Source of the DNA: an uncultured Granulosicoccaceae bacterium
Lineage (GTDB): Bacteria > Pseudomonadota > Gammaproteobacteria > Granulosicoccales > Granulosicoccaceae
Assembly (NCBI GenBank): GCA_937958675.1
Contig: CALGND010000123.1
Span: 1 to 48,419 of the forward strand
Length of the DNA: 48,419 nt
Reading direction: 5' to 3'
Part shown: one piece after another, positions 42,974-48,419 of the stretch
Layout of the letters: every line of letters begins with the position of its first letter
Numbering within the stretch: position 1 is the first letter of the stretch
Position numbers and translations under genes: made by a program
Notes under the pieces: generated by a model
Seen by the model: only the letters and a program-made list of their open reading frames with translations
The model's database searches: none
Told to the model about the DNA's origin: nothing

Positions 42974-44161
42974 ATGAACCCCGAATTAGCGCTTCTACAA
43001 CCCTATCCGTTTGAGAAAATACGCCTGCTGCTTGATGGCCTAACGCCGGCTAACAAGCCAGCGATATCCTTATCCGTGGGTGAACCTAAGCACGCGGCGC
43101 CAGCGGTAGCGCTAGAAGCTCTAGTAGCCAATCTCAATACACTTGAGCAATACCCCAGTACTCGCGGTACCGACGAACTCAGAAACGCAATCGCAAGCTG
43201 GTTAGTTGCGCGCTATCAACTCAGCGAACCAGAACAGCTAGCAGCGCAACACATTCTGCCCGTTAATGGTACTCGAGAATCACTGTTTGCGATCGCGCAC
43301 TGCCTGCTTGATCGCACCAGCCCTAAACGCAAGGTGTTGGTACCTAATCCGTTCTATCAAATTTACGAAGGCGCTACGCTGTTAGCGGGCAGCGAGCCTG
43401 ATTTTTATCATATTGATGCAGATGCTGATCAAAACTTGGCCGACATTAGCGACACGCAATGGCAACAAGCACAAGTCATCTACGTGTGCAATCCGGGCAA
43501 CCCTACTGGGTCAGTCTTGAGTGAAAAAGGCTTTAAATTGCTTATCGAAAAATCCAATCAATTCGATTTTACGATTATCAGCGACGAATGCTACAGCGAG
43601 ATATACCGAGACACTCCACCGTGCGGCTTGCTAGAAGTCGCGCACAAAATGGGCAATACCCGTTACGAGCGCTGCCTGGTTTTTCATAGCTTGTCAAAGC
43701 GCTCCAACTTACCGGGCCTGCGATCAGGTTTTGTGGCAGGCGATGCTGGTTTAATTAAACAGTTTTTTCAATACCGCACCTATCATGGCTGCACAATGCC
43801 AGGGCCAGTACAAAAAGCAAGTGTCGCAGCATGGAAAGACGAACAACATGTTATAGAAAACCGAAGCGCTTACAACAAAAAATACCAAGCAGTAATGCCA
43901 ATACTAAAACCGGTAATGGACGTAGAACAACCCGCAGCAGGTTTTTACTTGTGGCCTAATCTACCTATTGGTGATGAAGCACTAACCCAAGCCCTGCATA
44001 CCGAACAAAACGTGGCAATCGTTCCAGGGAGTTACCTTGCTCGATTAGCCCATGGCAACAACCCTGGTGCAAACCATACGCGCTTAGCATTGGTTGCACC
44101 TCTTGAGCAATGCATTGAAGCGGCAGAGCGCATAGCGCAATGTCTGCACAAACTAACCTGA
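42974..44161 (+). CDS. dapC: Succinyldiaminopimelate transaminase
   Basis: A PLP-dependent transaminase of the succinylase branch of lysine and diaminopimelate synthesis. The 395-residue class I enzyme shows [37 protein letters not shown] and the PLP lysine in [17 protein letters not shown]. The start at 42974 ([20 protein letters not shown]) is typical of the DapC group; the open frame extends upstream without support. dapD follows after 13 bases, which makes the assignment strong. Confidence 0.94.
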   Translation: MNPELALLQPYPFEKIRLLLDGLTPANKPAISLSVGEPKHAAPAVALEALVANLNTLEQYPSTRGTDELRNAIASWLVARYQLSEPEQLAAQHILPVNGTRESLFAIAHCLLDRTSPKRKVLVPNPFYQIYEGATLLAGSEPDFYHIDADADQNLADISDTQWQQAQVIYVCNPGNPTGSVLSEKGFKLLIEKSNQFDFTIISDECYSEIYRDTPPCGLLEVAHKMGNTRYERCLVFHSLSKRSNLPGLRSGFVAGDAGLIKQFFQYRTYHGCTMPGPVQKASVAAWKDEQHVIENRSAYNKKYQAVMPILKPVMDVEQPAAGFYLWPNLPIGDEALTQALHTEQNVAIVPGSYLARLAHGNNPGANHTRLALVAPLEQCIEAAERIAQCLHKLT

Positions 44162-44174
44162 TGTGGAGAACCCC

Positions 44175-45008
44175 ATGAGCACTAACCTAGAAGCCACTAT
44201 TAACGAGGCTTTCGAAAAGCGCGACACGCTATCACCAAATAGCGCACCTGCTGAAATCACTAGCGCCGTAGAAGAAGCTATTTCAATGCTCGACAGTGGG
44301 CAAGCACGTGTGGCTGAACCCACCGGTAACCATCAGTGGAAGGTTAATGAGTGGCTGAAAAAAGCTGTCCTATTATCGTTTCGCTTGCGCGACAACAAGC
44401 CGATCGCTGCTGGTGGCTTTACCCAGTTTTACGACAAGGTACCGGGCAAGTTCACTGACATGAGCGAAGCACAGTTTGCAGAGTCAGGTGTGCGCGTGGT
44501 ACCGCCAGCCATGGCCCGTAAAGGTAGCTTCATTGCTAACAACACGATATTGATGCCATCATATGTCAATATCGGTGCGTATGTTGATAGCGGCACTATG
44601 GTCGACACATGGGCAACAGTTGGATCATGCGCGCAAATTGGTAAAAATGTACATCTATCAGGCGGCGTAGGAATTGGCGGTGTTCTCGAACCCCTACAAG
44701 CATCACCTACTATCATTGAAGACAATTGCTTTATTGGCGCTCGCTCAGAAGTCGTAGAAGGCGTAATCGTTGAAGAAGGCTCGGTGATTTCAATGGGTGT
44801 ATACATTGGCCAAAGCACACGTATCTACGATCGCGATACAGGCGAAATAAGCTATGGCCGAATCCCTGCTGGCTCTGTCGTTGTATCAGGCAACCTGCCC
44901 TCTAAAGATGGCACTTACAGCTTGTATTGCGCCGTTATCGTTAAAAAAGTTGATGAGAAAACACGTGGCAAGGTTGGTATTAACGAATTGCTACGTATCG
45001 TAGATTAG
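44175..45008 (+). CDS. dapD: Tetrahydrodipicolinate N-succinyltransferase
   Basis: Succinylates tetrahydrodipicolinate with succinyl-CoA, the step before DapC in the pathway. The 277 residues have the N-terminal helical part and a left-handed beta-helix of hexapeptide repeats ([21 protein letters not shown] and following), with [20 protein letters not shown]. The ATG at 44175 has GGAG six bases upstream; an in-frame GTG at 44163 overlaps that region. Together with dapC it forms a lysine operon. Confidence 0.96.
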   Translation: MSTNLEATINEAFEKRDTLSPNSAPAEITSAVEEAISMLDSGQARVAEPTGNHQWKVNEWLKKAVLLSFRLRDNKPIAAGGFTQFYDKVPGKFTDMSEAQFAESGVRVVPPAMARKGSFIANNTILMPSYVNIGAYVDSGTMVDTWATVGSCAQIGKNVHLSGGVGIGGVLEPLQASPTIIEDNCFIGARSEVVEGVIVEEGSVISMGVYIGQSTRIYDRDTGEISYGRIPAGSVVVSGNLPSKDGTYSLYCAVIVKKVDEKTRGKVGINELLRIVD

Positions 45009-45068
45009 TATCGTTATTATCATTCACTCAATTACGCTGACTCAATAGCGATAGCAACAAGGCAATAA

Positions 45069-45100
45069 CATAATCGCCCGCCATTGGGCAGGCGATTATG
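45069..45100 (+). repeat. Strong 32-base hairpin between dapD and yffB
   Basis: A perfect 10-bp stem (45069-45078 with 45091-45100) continues, after one mismatch, with three more pairs around an attg loop. No T-run follows on either strand. It might stabilise the dapCD message or limit read-through into yffB. Confidence 0.6.
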
Positions 45101-45137
45101 CCCTTACCAGTTACGACAACAGCATCGGTACCCTCCT

Positions 45138-45485
45138 ATGAGCATTACCCTTTATGGCATACCCAACTGCGACACAGTAAAAAAAGCACGCCGTTGGTTA
45201 GACAATGCAGGCATTGAATACACGTTCCACGATTACAAAAAGCTAGGCATAACCGAGACTAAGCTTAAGGCTTGGAGTAAAGAACAAAGCTGGGAGCTAC
45301 TGCTTAACAAACGCGGCACCACATTCCGCAAGCTTGATGAATCACAACGCGAAAATATCACCCAAACTTCTGCAATCAAGCTAATGAAAGAACACACCAG
45401 CATGATTAAACGCCCGGTGATTGAAGGCGGCAAAGAACTGTTGATCGGTTTTGATGAAGCGAGCTATAAGGCGAATCTTAGTTAG
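45138..45485 (+). CDS. yffB: ArsC-family thioredoxin-fold reductase (YffB/Spx type)
   Basis: A 115-residue member of the ArsC/Spx fold. It has the N-terminal YGIPNCDTVKKARRW with a single active-site Cys11 and the later LLNKRGTTFRKLDE and RPVIEGGKELLIGFDE. Family members are proposed to be glutathione-dependent reductases, and the substrate is unknown; arsenate reduction is not implied. The ATG at 45138 fits the domain. It follows dapD by 129 bp, a conserved neighbourhood in pseudomonads as I remember it. Its 3' end overlaps the DUF2970 gene by 8 bases. Confidence 0.85.
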   Translation: MSITLYGIPNCDTVKKARRWLDNAGIEYTFHDYKKLGITETKLKAWSKEQSWELLLNKRGTTFRKLDESQRENITQTSAIKLMKEHTSMIKRPVIEGGKELLIGFDEASYKANLS

Positions 45486-45687
45486 ACGTACTTAGAATAT
45501 ACTGCACTAACAGCCAGACACAAAAAATAAAAATTGCAGTACCGATCAAACCACCGACAATAAAATGAATCGGCTTACCGTGCTTAAAGTCGCGCTCTTT
45601 ATTAGCTTTTGATTGCACGCCAATAAAGGCAGCCAATACGCTTTGCACAACAGACCAAAACCCTGTGCCCTTTCGTTCATCAACCAT
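45478..45687 (-). CDS. DUF2970-family small membrane protein
   Basis: A 69-residue protein matching DUF2970: GFWSVVQSVLAAFIGVQSKANKERDF, then HGKPIHFIVGGLIGTAIF, with one C-terminal transmembrane segment. The function is unknown. It overlaps the yffB stop by 8 bases on the opposite strand and lies just downstream of the persulfide-dioxygenase-like gene, 33 bp away. Confidence 0.82.
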   Translation of the reverse strand: MVDERKGTGFWSVVQSVLAAFIGVQSKANKERDFKHGKPIHFIVGGLIGTAIFIFCVWLLVQYILSTSN

Positions 45688-45720
45688 ATTGCTTTATTTC
45701 TTTGTAAAACAGTCGCTTGC

Positions 45721-46605
45721 TTAAAGCGCGTTTAGAGGCACCTTTAACATCGGATTACCATCGGCATCCTTCGGTATCTCACCAGCGCGCATGTTGACTT
45801 GTATCGACGGGATAATTAGGCCTGGCATTCTTAGTTGAGCATCGCGCTCTGTTCTAAACGCGATAAATTCTTCCCGGCTTTTACCACCGCCCACATGTAT
45901 GTTCTTGGCCTTCTGATCACCAATGGTGGTTTCCCATTGAATGTCACGCCCGTTAGGGCCGTAGTCATGGCAAATAAACAAACGCAGCTCATCGGGTAAA
46001 GACAACACCTTTTGAATTGAATCGTATAGCTCGGCTGCATCTCCACCAGGAAAATCAGCACGGGCGGAACCACCATCAGGCATAAACAAAGTATCACCTG
46101 CAAATGCAGCATCTCCGATCACATGCACCATACAAGCCGGCGTGTGGCCCGGCGTTGCTATGGCGAAGGCTGTCATTGTGCCAATTTGATAGGTTTCGCC
46201 ATCGCTAAACAAGGCGTCAAACTGACTACCATCGCGCTGAAATTCGGTACCTTCATTAAAGACTTTGCCAAAGGTATCTTGAATAACGGTGATTTTTTCA
46301 CCGATACCAATTTTGCCACCCAGCTGCTGCTGAATATAGGGCGCAGCTGAAAGATGATCAGCATGCACATGAGTTTCTATCGACCATTCAAGCGTTAAAT
46401 TGTTGACCTTTATAAACGCAATCATCTGGTCAGCATGGTCGTAGGTGATACGCCCAGCCGCCATATCAAAATCCATTACTGAATCAAACACCGCGCATGC
46501 AGAGGAGTCTGGATCCTTGACGATATAACTAATGGTGTTACTAACCGAATCAAAGAATGCAGTGACTTCAGGCTTAGTTTTAAGCTGTACCGGGTAGCTA
46601 CCCAT
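45721..46605 (-). CDS. Persulfide-dioxygenase-like metallo-beta-lactamase-fold protein
   Basis: A 294-residue MBL-fold protein of the Blh/ETHE1-like group, predicted to oxidise glutathione persulfide to sulfite with one iron. The metal motif is THVHADH (residues 78-84), followed by ATPGHTPACMVHVIGDAAFAG, DTLFMPDGGSARADFPGG and the final FICHDYGPNG. The C-terminal region is longer than in glyoxalase II. It overlaps the upstream YeeE/YedE half by 8 bases, so it belongs to one sulfur operon. Persulfide as substrate is inference from subgroup and context. Confidence 0.85.
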   Translation of the reverse strand: MGSYPVQLKTKPEVTAFFDSVSNTISYIVKDPDSSACAVFDSVMDFDMAAGRITYDHADQMIAFIKVNNLTLEWSIETHVHADHLSAAPYIQQQLGGKIGIGEKITVIQDTFGKVFNEGTEFQRDGSQFDALFSDGETYQIGTMTAFAIATPGHTPACMVHVIGDAAFAGDTLFMPDGGSARADFPGGDAAELYDSIQKVLSLPDELRLFICHDYGPNGRDIQWETTIGDQKAKNIHVGGGKSREEFIAFRTERDAQLRMPGLIIPSIQVNMRAGEIPKDADGNPMLKVPLNAL

Positions 46606-47041
46606 TTGCGGTTCCTTCTTTGTCGGATAAATAGGTCTCGCCTATACGCGTGAGCACGATCCCTGCCAGCAATGCAACAACAAACAATAGGACTGTTAAA
46701 TTGCCTGTACCAAGCGCAGGCAAAGCGCCTCCGGGACAATAACCCGCAATACCCCAACCTACTCCAAATATTAACGAGCCACCGATTAAACGAGCGTCGA
46801 TATCGGTACGTTTTGGCAAACCGAAATCACGCTCAAACAAGGGCTTTGATCGGCTTAACACCAAACGGTAACCAATAAATGTAACGATTACCCCGCCACC
46901 CATAACAAATGCCAAACTTGGGTCCCATGTACCCGCTACGTCAAAAAAATTAATGACCTTAGCCGGGTTAGCCATACCCGAAAGCGAAATCCCCAAGCCA
47001 AAAATTAATCCGACCAAATAAGCAAAAGGTAATTTCATCAA
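46598..47041 (-). CDS. YeeE/YedE-type transporter, C-terminal half (DUF6691)
   Basis: A 147-residue membrane protein with about four transmembrane segments (FAYLVGLIFGLGISLSGMA, LAFVMGGGVIVTFIGYRLV, LIGGSLIFGVGWGIAGYCPGGAL, LTVLLFVVALLAGIVLT). The GYCPGGAL cysteine corresponds to a conserved thiosulfate-channel cysteine in the single-chain YeeE/TsuA proteins. It overlaps both neighbours (4 bases with the N-terminal half, 8 with the dioxygenase gene). Likely a partner of the following gene for uptake of thiosulfate or another sulfur species. Confidence 0.85.
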   Translation of the reverse strand: MMKLPFAYLVGLIFGLGISLSGMANPAKVINFFDVAGTWDPSLAFVMGGGVIVTFIGYRLVLSRSKPLFERDFGLPKRTDIDARLIGGSLIFGVGWGIAGYCPGGALPALGTGNLTVLLFVVALLAGIVLTRIGETYLSDKEGTANG

Positions 47042-47472
47042 CCTATCCCCAATACATGGCGAATAACGTACACCGTGACTGCCGTACTAAACATAAACGA
47101 CAGAACAGCAATGAGTGAACGACGCGAGATTCGCGCTAAGCCACAAACCCCATGACCCGACGTGCAGCCGCTACCTAATGTCACGCCGATACCCACTATC
47201 AAACCACCAACTGTAATCATCAGTGGAGACATAGGCACGTCGATAACCGGGAACGCGCCCGAGATAAGTTTAAACAGCCAAGGGCCACTTAGCATACCAA
47301 GCAACAACGCTATACGCCAACCACGATCCCCTGACCCAGAAGGAAAAATTGCACCCGCCAGAATACCTGTAGCCCCCATTACACGGCCTAAGGTAAGCAT
47401 CAACACAACGGCGGCTAGGCCTATAAGTGCACCGCCTATCAGTGATGCAATGGGAGTGAATTCAGTGATCAA
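47038..47472 (-). CDS. YeeE/YedE-type transporter, N-terminal half
   Basis: A 144-residue inner-membrane protein with about four transmembrane segments and the signature GSGCTSGHGVCGLARISRRS. Split YeeE/YedE genes are common, and the two halves together resemble TsuA, which moves thiosulfate. The start is TTG at 47472 with only a weak ribosome binding site. It leads the three-gene sulfur operon. The transported species and direction cannot be told from sequence. Confidence 0.85.
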   Translation of the reverse strand: MITEFTPIASLIGGALIGLAAVVLMLTLGRVMGATGILAGAIFPSGSGDRGWRIALLLGMLSGPWLFKLISGAFPVIDVPMSPLMITVGGLIVGIGVTLGSGCTSGHGVCGLARISRRSLIAVLSFMFSTAVTVYVIRHVLGIG

Positions 47473-47756
47473 AAAGTGGCTTCTATTGATATTTAGAAGC
47501 TTCCAACTTTACCTTAAATATGCATTTTTTTCTATATATAAGACCAGAGCCGTTCCTTCACCAAACAAGCCTACTTAAGCAATAGTTTTATCCAATAAAT
47601 TATTCAAACTCATCGCAGCACTTGGATTAGTTACTTATTCCATTCGAATACTCCATCACTTAACAAAAGCGACTTAACAAAAGCGACTGAACGAGCGCGT
47701 ATGCTTGCACTGGTAATAGCGACACACCCAATTGAAGTTAGGAAGCACTGGCGATC
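47473..47756 (-). promoter_or_regulatory. Upstream region of the sulfur operon with an AT-rich dyad
   Basis: This 284-bp gap between tsaB and the sulfur operon holds gcttct/agaagc with a 10-base loop (47479-47500), just before the TTG start, and AT-rich sequence at 47510-47545. Such a dyad would suit a repressor of the BigR/ArsR type that controls similar operons elsewhere, but no regulator gene is present here. Two direct repeats lie farther upstream. Confidence 0.35.
47658..47685 (+). repeat. Two perfect 14-bp tandem repeats
   Basis: The unit acttaacaaaagcg occurs twice in succession, with a partial third copy (act) after it. It lies in the gap between the sulfur operon and tsaB. Too few units for a CRISPR; it may be simple slippage or a regulator site. 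Confidence 0.6.
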
Positions 47757-48419
47757 TTATTTTGCCTTCCGCTCAGCCTCTGTCAAAGCGACGCGATCTC
47801 TAATGTAAATAGGCAATGCGGCCTCAGGAGGCAGCCACTGCCCTGTTTTAATATCAGGCATTGCTAGCGTAATTAGATCGCTTGCCTCAGGCCCAACATT
47901 TTCAAGCACCGTGACTTGATCGTGCAACTGCAGCTCAATGGATTCTCGATACTCAGCAACCCCAGAGCCTGCAATACTTAGCGGTGCGGCATCGTTAAGC
48001 ATTGGTGCAAGATCAGATGGTGCGAGCAATTGCTCTTCGCCTTGACTTGTCGCTAAATTTGAGTCGTTTCGGCAATAACGGCAACAATAAACTTCGCTAA
48101 GGCGCGCATCAAGTAGTACAAGTACATTATTAGCATCGCTTTTACGCAAGCAGCCTTGTGCAATCGCAGCCAGTGTGGACACTCCAATTACACCCACGTC
48201 TGCGCCAAATGCGATACCTTGGGCCGCAGATGCCGCAATGCGTAAGCCCGTAAAACTTCCTGGCCCACGACCAAACACAACACCATCTAATTGAGATGCA
48301 GTGATGCCTGCTTCCACCATTAGTTGATCAACGGCAGGCAACAATAGTGCTGCTTGTTGTTGTGGCTTGTGTTGATGATAAGTGAGCGTACTCTCGCCGC
48401 TAAGCAAGGCTACGCTACA
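47757..48419 (-). CDS. tsaB: tRNA threonylcarbamoyladenosine biosynthesis protein TsaB (5' end missing)
   Basis: A partner of TsaD in making t6A37 on tRNAs that read ANN codons. The visible 220 residues begin CSVALLSGESTLTYHQ at the window edge; the missing start would encode about 15 more residues (usual ILAIDTATEA). Family segments are VVFGRGPGSFTGLRIAASAAQGIAFG, GVSTLAAIAQG and LLDARLSEVYCCRY. The ORF is open to the edge in frame, so the gene is truncated by the window and not broken. Confidence 0.93.
   Translation of the reverse strand, partial: CSVALLSGESTLTYHQHKPQQQAALLLPAVDQLMVEAGITASQLDGVVFGRGPGSFTGLRIAASAAQGIAFGADVGVIGVSTLAAIAQGCLRKSDANNVLVLLDARLSEVYCCRYCRNDSNLATSQGEEQLLAPSDLAPMLNDAAPLSIAGSGVAEYRESIELQLHDQVTVLENVGPEASDLITLAMPDIKTGQWLPPEAALPIYIRDRVALTEAERKAK

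Noticed and set aside
47658..47685. CRISPR-like repeats
   Set aside because: Only two 14-bp units in direct contact, with no spacers and no cas genes.
1..48419. tRNA, rRNA, insertion sequences or prophage
   Set aside because: No cloverleaf, rRNA segment, transposase, integrase or phage structural gene was recognised on either strand.

Overview
The window is chromosomal core sequence from a gammaproteobacterium. The evidence is EF-P with Lys34 beside EpmA, a bifunctional PheA, separate GyrA and ParC with gammaproteobacterial motifs, and gene order recalling Pseudomonas: gyrA, an MTA/SAH deaminase, ubiG and yciK on one side, and pheA-tyrA-aroA-cmk-rpsA on the other. Separate tyrA and aroA genes and a single-chain pyruvate carboxylase argue against Pseudomonas itself. 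Genus cannot be assigned from sequence alone. No rRNA, tRNA, CRISPR array, phage or insertion sequence was seen.

Layout. 1-4905 (minus): rpsA (cut by the window edge), cmk, aroA, tyrA, pheA, an aromatic amino acid and translation cluster. 4970-5037: an inverted pair of 26-bp REP-like repeats. 5049-7754 (minus): gyrA. 8100-14517 (plus): MTA/SAH deaminase, ubiG, a squalene/phytoene-synthase-like gene, a YciK-like SDR, then davA-davB, which convert lysine to 5-aminovalerate. 14558-21018: an accessory envelope stretch with an exported subtilase carrying a C-terminal zinc-protease-like motif, an HlyU-family protein, ogt, four lipoproteins and a small exported barrel-like protein ending in a duplicated terminator. 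21182-24346: prmB, a Sco/PCuAC copper pair and psd. 24311-31570 (minus): a HExxHW protein coupled to epmA, then efp, htpX, parC and pgi. 31826-35604 (plus): an acyltransferase, gloA, gloB and an acuI/yhdH-type reductase. 35605-36586: a structured intergenic region and a small orphan regulator-like gene. 36611-40784 (minus): pyruvate carboxylase and ytoQ. 40902-45485: a DUF4403 lipoprotein, DUF1415, dapC, dapD and yffB. 45478-47472 (minus): DUF2970, a persulfide-dioxygenase-like MBL protein and a split YeeE/YedE transporter. 47757-48419: tsaB, cut by the edge.

How the genes work together. Lysine recurs: dapC and dapD make it, davA and davB break it down, and EpmA transfers a lysine derivative to EF-P. 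Sulfur handling is grouped (transporter halves plus persulfide dioxygenase). Methylglyoxal detoxification is complete (gloA, gloB). Copper delivery to cytochrome oxidase is represented by Sco and PCuAC. Several convergent neighbours touch or overlap at their 3' ends, so the genome is compact.

The best leads for new biology are the uncharacterised HExxHW protein translationally coupled to epmA, the subtilase with a second protease-like domain, and the duplicated terminator in which the two copies differ by a compensatory base pair.
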